NCBI GenBank assembly: GCA_027596075.1
Contig: JADGJC010000227.1
Span: 22,640-68,240, forward strand
Length of the DNA stretch: 45,601 nt
Direction: 5' to 3'
DNA from: Rhizophlyctis rosea
Taxonomy: Eukaryota > Chytridiomycota > Chytridiomycetes > Rhizophlyctidales > Rhizophlyctidaceae
Shown: in pieces, positions 12,401 through 24,800 of the stretch
Layout of the letters: each line of letters starts with the position of its first letter
Numbering within the stretch: the first letter of the stretch is position 1
Notes under the pieces: generated by a model
Seen by the model: only the letters and a program-made list of their open reading frames with translations
What the model was told of the DNA's origin: nothing
The model's database searches: none
Translations under genes and position numbers: made by a program

Positions 12401-14609
12401 ATAAATTGCCCGACATAAAATCTTCAAGCGCTCTGGTATGTTCAGAGAGAACTCTTTGTCCAGTTACCTCTACTATGCCTACTCAAAAAGTATCAACTGC
12501 TGTTGGCTGTTTAGACCAGGCAAAGTGTTCGAGCGGACTTTCCAGTAGCAGATTGATTCCACATTGGGCGCAAAATGATGCAAATTTCAAAATTGGATAT
12601 GGCATGTCGCGTTCAAGGCATAAAGCCAACAAAAAGGGCATCACAGCTTTCTGTTGCTTACTGGTCGTACAGGGCGTACCAACTGATTCAACCATTTCAA
12701 GATTTGGGTTGGTCCGGTTATCTCGCGCATGAAACATCGTCAACGCACTTGATGACCCAATTTGACCGGAGGATAAGGGGTCCGAAGTCATGGGAGCTTG
12801 ATGCCGAAGGCCTCATGAGGTGCTTGATGAGAACAATTATCCCTTTTCCCACTTTGCGAGATATTGACGGATGGAAGGCGTGGAATTTGAGGAAAACTCA
12901 AGACGGACCACCGATGCGAGGGGTGCGCAGCTCAAATTTGGGAACTCCGTTGCCACGGAGTGATGCAAAAACAACTTGTTGCATAAACAATAGATGATGC
13001 TGTTTGGGGAGGACCACCGTGGCAAATGTCCGACTCACTGATTCCCTTGACGGAAAAGAAACACTGGCTCATCCAACACCATTTCTGCTACCACGCAGTC
13101 AGACGCTGACGCGAAATGTCCTGTGTTGCGGCCCATCATGGTGCATACTGCATACGTTTCACTGCGTAGTTGCATGTGATATTACAATGGCCAATGTGCG
13201 GTTTCGTCCTAATTGAACACTCAAGATGCTTCAAGTGTGCTCCATCGTGGGTGGGTCGTACTCTCTTCAGCCCGCTCCTTCATATGCCGCTGTTTTCCAT
13301 ACTTCCCATCTCCTTCGAGAGGCCGCACAGTCCCTCGCGCCAATGGAATTAACTGATCCCGTCATTGAGAATACTCTTTCCACCGAGAATTTGGTGGATC
13401 TGAGCTCAAGATTTCATTCGCACGCATATTATGGTCAGGGCAAATTGACGCCGTCCCATCGGGTGATTGGACGAAGAGTTTTCAGTGACACAGCAACGGG
13501 ACAGAGAACCTTTACAACAGGCATGTTGTACCGTGGTATTCATCTGGTCAAGGTTCTCTGCACACGCAGAACGGACGTTAGGCTTTGGACCGGAAAGGCA
13601 GTTGCGATGGCACTAAAGCATTTTCCTTCATATTGAGTGTGACGTGTCGGCTGCGCCTCTCAGGGTCCAATCATTTGTGGGCTCAAACAAATGTACAAAA
13701 AGAGAATTGCGTCTGACCTGATTGCGAAATCCAGCCATGTTGGCCAAGATGTGCTTGAGGCCTTTGGAGGTCAAGGTGCACGCGCACAAAACTATTCATA
13801 GTTTTATTGAGGAAATGTTTGATTAAACACCCGAGAAGATCGGTCAAATCAAATCGCACGTGTCGAAGAGACAATATGATGCCACAGATAAAAAACCGAT
13901 TGGCTGACCGTACAAAAAAGAGTCGTTGTATAGTATGCGGTAATTGGGTCTCAAGACTGGATTCCTCTGCTTTTCACTCAACAAAGCTGGTGTTTGCACT
14001 GGCACATAGATGGGCCCATATATTGAGCTTTTGTCATCTGCCGTTGTGGTCATCATTGTTGCACGCTGCATGCCGGGTCGAGTTCCACTGGGGTGGCCTT
14101 CGGACATAATGTCTGACCAGCCACTCACTCCACTCGAACATGTGGGCGCTGTTCTGCACAACTTGGCTGAGGCACTCGAATCCATCACGTGCTGCCGGTA
14201 TCGCCCAATTCATTGCGCTTCGCTTCAGTTGCGTTTTGAGTACTAATATGCACCAGCCACAAACAGTACGGAGGCGCGGATTAGTTTTGAGTGCTGTAGT
14301 TGGTGAAACATTGAGATGTGAGGCGGAGTGCGATGAGTCGGGTCCCGCGCGTCATGCACACGCTTCACGCGCCTCAAACTGGTATCTGACTGTGAAACAG
14401 ATATAAGGGGTGAACACCTCAGTGCGCATACTCCGTCAGGTTTCAAGTTGCCCCTCATAATTCACTATCAAGAGATCTCCTTGAAAAATCACGACATAGC
14501 AATCTCATAGCCTTTCAATCAGTCAGATACGCACTCTCAAAGGCAACAAACTACGACCACTTCGGAGCCCTTGGTCGCTCCTCTTCTTCGTGCAACATCG
14601 TTGCTACCA
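9434..14609. other. 5.2 kb gene-free tract
   Basis: Many short frames occur on both strands, for example minus 9623-9967 and 12483-12791, and plus 13226-13636. None is supported by splice-linked neighbours or a recognisable motif, and they overlap one another. No tRNA, rRNA or transposon end was identified. The sequence looks like long-decayed DNA. The last 150 bp would contain the promoter and 5' UTR of the gene starting at 14610. Confidence 0.5.
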
Positions 14610-17600
14610 ATGAGCAATCCACCAGACTCGCAAGACAACAACCACCAGCTCAAGTCCGCGGCCGTTGAGATGATCAACTTGTCCGTTGAAAATGGTGCGG
14701 GGTCGAGGACTGTAAGTTGGCAGGCATGGGGTGTTGTGAATTGCTATTTGCGAGAAGCCTCATGATGGAAACGATGTTGTGTTGGCTATGAGTTGGTTGC
14801 AATGAGCAACAGTGGTTGATACTTACCGTCCTTCACTCTGTGTACAGGACAAGCAGATGGTTCGCTTCTTCTTCGAAGGCGACCGTGTCGATCCAGAGAA
14901 GTCTCCTGAACAAGTACGTCTTGTGATATGTACCCGTTCTGGTTCTTGATGCGTTGATGGATTGCAAACTGATCAAATTCTCCCAACCGTGTGTTACAGC
15001 TTGGTCTGGCAGACGGCGACTTCTTCACAGCCCTCATCGAACAAGTCGGCGGCGCTGAATCGCGGGACTCAGACGCGGGTATGAGCAGTTCTTCTCGCGA
15101 TGCCGTGCTACGGTACACATTGGAATTGTCGAAGTTCAATGGAGACGGAACGGCATCGGGTGTTTCAACCATTACTGCAGCTTCGTCTGACACAGCGGAA
15201 TCTCGGTACACCTTGGAGTCGTCGAGCTCCAATGGAGACGGAACGGCATCGGGTGCTTCGACTGTGTCGTGTGACTTTTATGGTCCTGTTATTCGACATG
15301 CCGTCGCGTCTGGGGATTATCTCAAGGATTTGCCGGATTTGAGTAGAGTTGCTTCGTTGGAGCCTGAGACGGTGCCGGACGTGTTCGTCGAGGAGAGCGT
15401 GACGGGAGGAAGTGATGTTGAGGGGGGCGGTGAGGGGGAGGTGGAAGGTGTGAGTGATGAGCGTGGGAAGTTGGTTTATGAGGTTGAGAGGGTGTTGGAT
15501 CATGTGACGGATACGGTATGTGGCAAATTTTACCCGTAACTGGAGCACTGTCTTGCGAGTCTCTGTGTTCAGCCGTCGCGCTGACTTTCGTGCCTTGCTC
15601 ATACAGGAGACTGGAGAGACGCAGTATCTGGTGAAGTGGGCCGATACATGGGAATGGGAAAGCAGTTTGATGGTAAGCCCCTGGTCAAATTCTCTAACGT
15701 GCTGCAAGTCCAAACGAGTCCCCCTCACTCATGGATTCCATTTCACTTCCACTTCCGTTTCACAATTCCAGTCGCAGGGCCAAGAAAAGATCGCAAACTA
15801 TTGGGCCGGAAAAAACGAGCTTGCAAGTCCCCACTCGTCATCTCGCGACGAATCTGCGCGTCAACCTTTGCCTTCCACTTGTGACGGTGCGACGTCTTTG
15901 TCGTCGGCTGATGGGAATATGCGTCGTCAATGTATGCCTTCGCCGCCGCCTCTCGAAGGGCGGCAAGATGTCGCTCTTGGAAAGGCTCCCAACCCGATGG
16001 TCTCGTCTAGCAACATGGGTTCAAACCATAAGTGTAGGACGGGCGAGTCACTGGTTGCGCACCTCCAGCAACAGGGGTATCAAGTTCGTAAGGTGGGCAG
16101 CTCTCCTCGTTCCATCGTTGTGAGTGACTCGGAAACCGAGAGCGACGTTGAGTTGTGGAGTGATGAGGAGAGGGGGAGTGGACGGATCGGCAAGTTGGAG
16201 AAGGAAAGTGGACGGATCAGCAACTTGGAGAGGCGTGTTGAAGGGTTGGAGGGGAAGTTGAGCTTGCGTGCCACTTTTGGCAAGTGGGTGGATGTTGATT
16301 TTTCGGATCCGAGTGTGACTGTGGATCGGAAAATTCTGAGAAATAGGGGGGGATGGAGTGCTGATGCTGTGAAGACTGACTCTGATGAGGGGGCGGAAAT
16401 TGATTCGAATGTGGGTACGGGATCCGGTTCCAGTTCTGTTGGGAAAACGACGTCGGATGTTGATTTGCAAACGGACACCGAAACCGAATCTGATGAGGAA
16501 AGGGACACCGAAACCGAATCTGATGTGGAATCGGAAACGGATGAGGAGGTGTTGCGTGGGGGACGAGGTCGTGTCGCTGCGGCGAGAAAGATGGTGACGC
16601 TTCAGAGCGGTGTTGCTAGGTGGGATGCGTTTGTTGATAAGGTGGGGCTCAGTTTTCGATGTGAATTAGTATGGATGACTCTAATGCATTGCTTAGGCCG
16701 CTCAAGCTAAGGGAAAGCACATGGGAGATTTGCACCGTTCTGGGTCCAACTTGTGAGTGCCCGTTTTGATGGTCAAAACGTATCACCAGGAGAAGTGCAA
16801 TCGCGTCCGTCACTTACGCAATATCCTCCCCGTTCACATACTAGCGTCCCTCCGCAGAGCGAATTGACTACGCATCACCGGCAACAAGGTGACCGAGTCC
16901 GTGAAGCTGCGACATTCCCCAGGGCTGTCGACATCCGCGTCGTATATGACAAGGAGGTCCGGGTCAACGTTGAAGACACCGAAGCATCGAGTGATCGTGA
17001 CTGTGAAGTAGAGATGCTGCGCAGGAAGCGAGACCGTGCTGCGGCGGCGAAGAAGATGATTATGAATGATGGGAGGGTTGGAAATCTGTTTGGGGCTAGG
17101 GTGCCGGAGAAGACTCAGCTTCAGCAGTCGAGTTTTCCGAAGTTGGGCGACATGACGGATGGAGAGAGGAAGGGTGTTGAGCGGTGGGAGGCTTTTGCTG
17201 CTAAGGTTGGAGATGTCCATTCCTGTCAGGGGCAGCATAGCGGTTAACTGTGTTTTGTTTAGGCGACGAAGCGCTGCAAAGCTGGTACGGGATATTTGCA
17301 CCGTTCTGGGTCCCACTTGTGAGTACTATACGTGTTGTTGTTGTAGGGAGTTATGCCAGCCTGTCAATGAACGCCGCATCCATTCATGAACTTCGCGACA
17401 CATTCAATAGCGTCCCAGTACCGGAGCGCAGGGCCATTCAAGCAAGTGCCGATTGGACACGCTTCGACGATGACATTCGTTCTCGTCGGCTTAGTGTTCG
17501 GGAGCGTTGTCTTTTGGACTCTTTGTCTCCGGTAATTATATGTATTCTTATTGCTGAAATGCCTACTCTCAATCTGACATGAGTTTTCCATCCAGAAGTT

Positions 17601-18852
17601 CCAGTTTTGCGACCGACCAGTGAAATCAAACACGAAGGCAGGAGCGGGCAAGTCGACGACGACGTTCCCGAAACGCAAGTGGAACTGGCGAACCAGTGAA
17701 GTCAACTCGTTCGGCGGATCGGAGGAGTCGGTCATTTTTGGGAGCGGGTTGGGTGATGAGAAGGCGACCACCGGCACGAAGCCTGTTCCTGCTTCGACAG
17801 TCGGTCAACGCGAAGTTATCATCACTCCCACGCGTGTGTACCAGAGCCAGGACGATTTCGACAAGGAGAATCTCGACAAAGAAGGACGCACCGCCCAGTT
17901 TGAACACATCAGGGCAATTCAGGAGGCTCTCATGGAATCGTTAAAGTCTTACGGTCGCTCCCGTTCTGCGTTGGATCCGGAGGATTGTGAGGTGGTTGAG
18001 GGAACCCTTGAGGGGTGCGACGCCTTTGTGGGTAGCGACGGGAACATGAGGGTTGTTAAGGTTGGAGGGGATGATGGAGAGGGTGGTGCGCCTTCTTCGT
18101 TTGTGAGTTTTTATATGTCCGGGCCTAAAACCACGGCTGAAGGGAAGTCGGGAAGAAAGGAGGGGGTGGAGGGGGCGGAGCAAAAGGGAACGGTGCCGGA
18201 AATGGGTGATGGGACGGATGATGTGCATGAGATGGAGGTGGTGGAAGTTCAGTCGATGGATGAGGGGGTGGACGACGAAAGCGGTTCTGATGTGACGAGT
18301 TGGGAGGACTTCGATGCGCGAGAGGAGACCGCGGAGGGAGAGTTTGAAGTCTTGAATGAAGTTACCTTACCAATGGAACGCTTGGAGTATCACCTCAAAC
18401 CCGATCCGAAGAAACGGACATCTCCTTCCGATTCTCTCAACTGCGGCCATCACGAAAAGGAGTTCATCACCCACCTCCAACAACACGGCCACCATCTCCA
18501 CCATTTGGTGTTGAGCGTCGAGAGCTATGTCCCCATCACGGTTTTCGAGGCCGTTCTTGAGCATTGTCCTGTGCTGGAGACGTTTGAGTTGGGTATTTCG
18601 GAACCGTATGGTGTGAAGTATGTTTCCATGAAGGCGGAGTTGGAGGAGCATTTGAGGAGGAGGAGGGAGGTTGGGGGGCGGAAGGGGAGGAAGAAGTTGT
18701 TTGTTGGGACGCGGGGACGGGGGGGAGAGGTGAGGAGTTTGGTGGATGAGGCGGAGGATGGGTATGTTTGGAGGGCGAGGAAGGGTGATTGGGTTGTGGG
18801 GGTGGGTGAGCAGGAGAATTGGGAGGAGGCGGAGTTTTGTGAGGTGGGTTAG
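14610..18852 (+). CDS. SUMO-like/chromodomain multidomain protein with duplicated exon module and LRR-like tail
   Basis: Proposed exons: 14610-14711, 14848-14913, 15000-15515, 15607-15672, 15772-16641, 16697-16752, 16845-17205, 17263-17318, 17360-17531, 17596-18852. All phases agree, giving about 1173 residues. Residues 1-74 match the second half of SUMO/Rad60-type ubiquitin-like folds (MVRFFFEGDRV, then LGLADGDFF..LIEQVGG, with GG at 73-74). Residues about 213-268 read as a chromodomain across two introns: YEVERVLD, then QYLVKW, TWEWESSL, and a C-terminal helix ending IANYWAGKN. Residues 270-755 are acidic and low-complexity, with a module appearing twice (HLQQQG/HHRQQG... RWDAF/RWEAF... LHRSGS). 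The C-terminus (about 1045-1090) has one LRR-like unit (LHHLVLS...VLEHCPVLETFELG). A nuclear, histone-reading or SUMO-pathway role is inferred. Weakest joins: the 41-nt intron 17319-17359, and donors gtgggg (16642) and gttgga (17206). Confidence 0.65.
15111..15296 (+). repeat. in-frame tandem duplication inside exon 3
   Basis: Two copies of a 93-nt unit begin at 15111 and 15204. Both encode RYTLE...NGDGTASG.ST. The unit length is a multiple of three, so the frame is kept, and the longest identical run (aatggagacggaacggcatc) shows the duplication is fairly recent. Confidence 0.85.
16697..17318 (+). repeat. duplicated 56-nt exons with matching splice sites
   Basis: Exons 16697-16752 and 17263-17318 have the same length (56 nt) and phase. 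Both end in ttgcaccgttctgggtcc followed by [ca]actt and a gtgagt donor. Each is preceded by a 55-57 nt intron and an exon ending RW[DE]AF..K. The start-to-start distance is 566 bp. The flanking introns have diverged, so the duplication is old compared with the conserved exon ends. Confidence 0.75.
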
Positions 18853-21800
18853 TCTGTGACAGATATGATTACGTGCAGATTTTGACGAGTCCTTCACAAC
18901 TTTCAGGATTTCTGAGCGACTCCTCCGCCAGATATTTTGCATTGGTTTTTGAATAAGTTCATTTGCTGATTGCTGTCTATGTTGCTGGTTGTTTTGCGGG
19001 TCTAGTGTAAATAGTGTCAGAGTTTGTGATTGCGTTGTTGTCATTGCGGTGCAGCTTGTGAATATGATCATATTGCGGTATTTTTCCTGAAAAGGTTGTG
19101 ATTTGTTTCGGGCTGAAGGTAAAACCGTGGACCTTCCAGTTCACCTACGAGTGTCCGTCCTCTTGGACGACCCTGTCTGAGTTTCGATTCTCCTTTGTTT
19201 TGAATGATTCTGGAGGTGACACCGAGTCTTGTCCACATCCCTGATCTGCTGTGTTTCTGCTAGATGACATTGCATGGTTGCACCATCGACGGGGTCACCC
19301 TTGAACAAAAAAAAAGAAATGCCGATTGTAAATTTTGCACATAGTCACCCAGCAATGACGGATTTCTTATCTCACACATCCCACGGAGTTTTTTGCCGAT
19401 GGGCAAATCATCACCCGAATGTTCAGAAGCTGCAGGTGACTGAATGGCTTTGACTACGACAAGGGTGAAATAGTTGAGACTGTCGATGCAGTCGATTGAT
19501 TGCTTCAGTATAGAACGCACACAACAGAGACAACCAATCATGCTGCAGTATGGTACCCTAGGAAACACATGGATTCTGTCCTTAATCCTGTTGTGAGTGA
19601 TGTCATATGCTGCCGCGTGGGAAATCGTTTTTTCCCTCTTGAATTCTCTATCAGTCGGGATTGAGAAGATCTACGAGACAAAGCTGAGCATATTCCGTTC
19701 CTCTCCGGTTGCTCACTTCCGAAAAGTCTGACGCAAATCCATAATTCACCGAACCAATATTACGACAATTGAATCATGCATCAAGCTTTGAGTATGATCG
19801 TTCGAGGATACCCCAATTCATGAGCAGGTTGTGGGCATCCGGAAGTTTCGCAGAGAAAAGGACAACAGAGCAAAAAGATTTCAAAATTTGGTGTTGCAGC
19901 GTTGCCCCAATTACTGGAGCCATGGCTGGATAAACGTGGACACTGGGAACGTCATGAATTCCGAGGAAGGTTCATACTGTTCATCAACAAGGGCAATCAT
20001 TGGTCAAGAAAAAGCAATAGGAGCTGGCAGTGAATCTCCATACCTTTTTCGAACGGGTGCTGCTCGTTCATAACGGGTACCACGTTCAGGTTTCGCATCA
20101 TCCTCAAATGACAACAACGTATTCGCAATCACCTTTCCTGATACAACCTGATTATCCAAAGGAGGAAACGGCTCTTCATGCATTGCGGCGAAGGCAGTTT
20201 CAAGACTTCCAAGCCGTTACCCATTCTGGCACAATTTGTTTGCCATTGATTTCATTGCCAGTGGATACTGTGAATCCTCATTTCGGTATTGTCAGACTGA
20301 ATGTTTAAGTCATGCAGCAGATAAAAGGTTATTTAAAATAGCAAAACAGGATCTGGAACAGACGCTGGATGCATAACCACCTCGCTTTTTGAGAGCCGCG
20401 ACCATATGGAAGGCTTCCATACCCTCAAGATGAACTGAACCGATGTCGCCATCCCAATGGATGGTTTCTCTCATTCACCAAGGTCATATATGAGATTGTA
20501 AATCCATTCAGGGTTCTTAGGGACTGAATTTTCCATCAACGTTGCCCTCTTACCTCGCATGGCGATCGTTGTGTGCTATGAGGTTTGCAAGATCTACTTC
20601 TTGCTTTTGGTGCCACTTAAAAGCCAGAAAACAGGAAGCCAACGGTAGCCGTGCTGCCAAACGTGTTTCCTGTCCCGTGTCCCTGATTGAACATGATAGC
20701 AGAATTTTCCTACTTCCTTTCTCCCATGCTTAGTCATCTAGATACCTCTTGATCGCTGAAAAACTTGCCTTTACGGACGCGGATCCTGAAACATGTTGAG
20801 GAACAATTTATGCGTTGCGCAAAGTTGAGGGATCGGTGAGAGCAAGGAGGAGTGGAGCGAAATGAAGCTGAAGATTCCACGCTCAGTACGAGACGGTAAC
20901 ACTGTGGTGAGGCCAAGACTAATAGGTTCTTTCAAATGCAGTTTGAGAAATGCAAGAAGTTCTTGTGGCATCATGGATTCATCTGACGGTGGGGGGAGAT
21001 TGAAAGAAAATGGAAAGGTGTCGGCATTGGACGAACCAATGTTGGCTGATGTAAAGTCACAATTCTGCACTGCGCTGGCTTGATTCGCATCTACCGGTAC
21101 TCATTTTTCATTTCCTGAAGATGAAGGGATCTCACGTGATCATCATTTGTGCCTTTCGATTTGACCTAACTGGATGCATGAGCAGACTGCAGCACCATGT
21201 CGTTGGTAAATATTCAATCGCCAAGAATGGACGGTTTTTGGAAATCCTGGCGTACTCCATTGCGGTTGAGGTGAATGATTTTTGTTGTGAGCTCCACTCC
21301 CATCTGAAGACATGCGTTTTGAGTTAGCCTCAGTGGGGCAGGTCTCAAATGCATAACCCGGCCGCGTCAGGTGTTGTCCGCCGTTTCTGCATCGTAACTG
21401 CATGAGTTACAATTCAAAACCCTTCTTCGATGGTTCTTCTTTCATGCTGTGCAAAATTTGGGCTAGCTCCAAAACTCCGACTCGACTTCTTGCACGTTCT
21501 TGACCAAATGTTTCATGAATGCCCAACAATCCGTCCAAACGCTCAAACACAGGTTCGATGACCCCATATGAAGCGGTTGCATTTGGGTGTATGCTTTTTG
21601 AGGTTATATTATGCTTGAGGTAGCAGAAGCACTGACTAGTATATTAATAAGGGGACCGTTTGGGTGTTGAGGCAAATTGGAGAGGCAAATTGAAGAGGAG
21701 AAAAGGTATTTTCACCTTGCCGGTGCCCAATCGTGATTGACGCGCAATCGCACTAGTTTGCACCCTTCGCACATTGACAGTCGCATTTCGGCATCCAGCT

Positions 21801-24800
21801 GCTTTGATCCCATAGGATCTCAATTGATATGTCAATTGACTGGCCTGCAATGGGCTACATGCGTATTCGGCTCCCCACCTCGAAAGTCCATCGAATTTGG
21901 TTTTGCCGTCTATCCTCCTACATGATCGTATTGCAGATTGCAAAAACGGACTCGAGGTTTTCCTGACGAATGATGCCGAACGGCCGCGCAGCGATACCAA
22001 TCGGGACGATACAGTTGACAACTCGCACACTGTAGCACACCAAAGAAAAATCTTTCAAATGATCCTCATTCGTAAAGGTTGGAGAGTACAAAGCAATATG
22101 CATCGGGTGATCAAAACAATAAAGACGGATTGTAGCCTGAGCATCGGCAATTACGGGTAAAGTTGAGGTAAGCCAGTTCAAGCTGTATTTCAATTCATCT
22201 GAATGGGAAGGACTCTTCACTTCGAGGCGCCCTCAAAAACGGATTGCGCCCGTTTTTTACCAAGCGTGGTGTGAATAGCTGGAAGTTTGAAGATGAATAG
22301 CTAGCAGGCGCAAATAATTTCCCTTGTTTTAACTAATGCCGATGCGTTTTTGAGTCTGCCATCGAATGGGACTACGGTTTGGTGCACCAGTTGCAGCACG
22401 GGCACTCATCCGGGTTTTAGCCGGTAACATACATTTTGTGCGAGTTTGACATTGGGCAGGTGGCAATGAATTACAGACTCTCGTGGCATCGACAGCAAAG
22501 GCAGCAAGATGATGATGTTCAAAGCTGTACAGATAAGTGCAATGTCCAACGAATCATAGCATCTGCTCGTCCTGCCACCTTGTGCCTCAGTTCCTTTTGT
22601 TATGTGGCGGTACGAAAAGCAAAGTTTAAGTTCTCTGCTGTCGCCCTCTTGAATGGCTATCAGGAAATTCATATTGGCGCGAATGGAACGAGGCGGTATC
22701 CTATTGCCAAAAAAAGTACCAGCGTTTGGTACCGCGCCAGCAGTGTGCAAACGAAGGATCAAGGGGCACGGCCATGATGATTTGTCAAATGACTGCCTTG
22801 ATGGGGTACTCTGAGTGGTGGCCTTATGATTGTCAGTAACTTCAGTACAGCGATGCAATTGGCGTGCTCGTTCTGTTTCTCATGGCTCTTTATATTCGGT
22901 AATCTCCCTACGGCCATAGATGGAGCCATCAAATTGAGCATGTGGAAAACCTACTCCAATTCCTTCAGCCCGTAATCGGCAATCACAATATGCTGCAATC
23001 AGCTCAGACTTCAGGTGGTCCGTTGTGTTTTGAAGAAGTCAAAGTAATCATTCATGCATTCCAGAAAGCAGCTCCATCAGGAGGAGCGGCGTGTTCAGGC
23101 TGCACAACGGAGGCGTCGCAGATTTCACATGGCGGTCGTTTTCAAACCTTTTTTTGTGTCTGCCTTCGGGGCGGTAACAAAAAAGCAAAGAATCATGCGG
23201 CTGTTCATTTTTTCAGAATGCATCACATGGGTACCAAAGGGTAGATAAGGACGAACTTACTTGAACGAGCGCATGAGAAGTCATCGTGACGTGGAACACC
23301 GGATCCGTTCATATACTCAAATGCAATTCGCAGAGAGCGGGAGAGAATAGTCATGGAAAGTCCGAACCTCAAAAATGACTGCAATGTGTCAGCGCATCAT
23401 GTCATTGATATGCGGGCTCGCACAGATGTCTTTTTCCATTTGTGGTTGATCCTTCGATTCCTTTATGCCACGGAATGACGTCAAGACGATTATTGGGAGT
23501 ATGTATTTCCACACTTAAAATGCTACACCAATGCTGAGTAGACAACGGTCGAATCACCAAAGATGGATAAGTGACTGAATGGATGACATCAAGGTTTCGA
23601 GAGAGTGGAGTAAGTGTGGACACCATAGAAGAAGTAGTGCGATCGTCCCTGTAACTCAGTGTTTGCAAAGTGCACTGATACGATTGTCTGGAAGGAGTTT
23701 TCAGAACTTATCAAACGCAGATATTGACGGACAGAAACCCTGCGTGCTCTGTATCCGACCCTATGTCTTTTTTCATCTTCTGGGATTCGTCTATTTCCGT
23801 TCCCATAAAGCCTGTCGTTGACGCCGAATCTTCAGACTCCACTATCTTTTTCCCTTCTGCATTTGATGACCTGTAAGGATATGTTCAGGTGAACGATTCG
23901 GTCAGCATTTTTGGGAACGCGGCTGTTCATCTGCTGTCGGGGCACATTACCCATCCGCGGTTCGGTCGTGAATGTCCTTTTTCCCTTTGTTATCGAACGG
24001 TTTATCGACCAGTCGACCCGACAAACTCCCTTGCAAAACCGTACTATGTTTGACGTTCTCGGTTGCACAACTTTTGAGTCTGAATACGCGGTAGTCGGCA
24101 ATATTCCGACTCTTTAAGATCGCTGTTATTTTTATCTTCAATGTCAATGCAATGCACCATTTGAGTTCGAAGATTTCAATGTGGGAGGTGGCATGTTTCT
24201 CCTGTTGAAGAACAGTATCATTTTAACACCAATTAAAATGTACCAAAGATCGTCGCTGCCTCAGACATAAACAAAAACAACAACAGAAAAAATAAACGCT
24301 CGCTCATAACATCCAGTCAGAACGTCTCTGCAGGTCGAGTACAAAAGCGGCCAACGCATATCAAGACCCTTCATATTGTCGTCCTTCCTCTATATACAGG
24401 TGAATTGTACTGAAAATTCAGACCAGCAAATGTAAGATCCATTCCCCAATGCATTGGCAGAGAACCCAGTCATTACCCGCCTGCAACTCACAAAAAAAAA
24501 AAAATGGCTCGTGTGATGGCACCTGATGCACTTGCTGGAGGTAGTCAACATAACAAGTACGTACGCTGCCAACAGATTTTGTATCGTGGATTGTAAGGAG
24601 GGTGTTGAGAAGGAGAGAGTTTTGCCATGGAATGCAACAAAAAGCTTCCGCAGCGCAATATTAAGTTGTATTTGCTCGTACAGCTCCCGTTGGGGATACT
24701 CAGGTAAACGAGAGATCTGGTGAGAACGGCTGACGGCACAGCAAAGCCGATTACTCAAGCAAAACATGACTCATTCCACGCCTTCACAAAACCAGCCCGC

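Noticed and set aside
17319..17346. 28-nt intron ending at the first TAG after gtgagt
   Set aside because: Too short for splicing and out of phase. The next acceptor at 17359 is in phase, though it still gives a short 41-nt intron.
18367..19071. 234-residue minus-strand frame
   Set aside because: Low-complexity Pro/Leu shadow of the last exon of the chromodomain gene.
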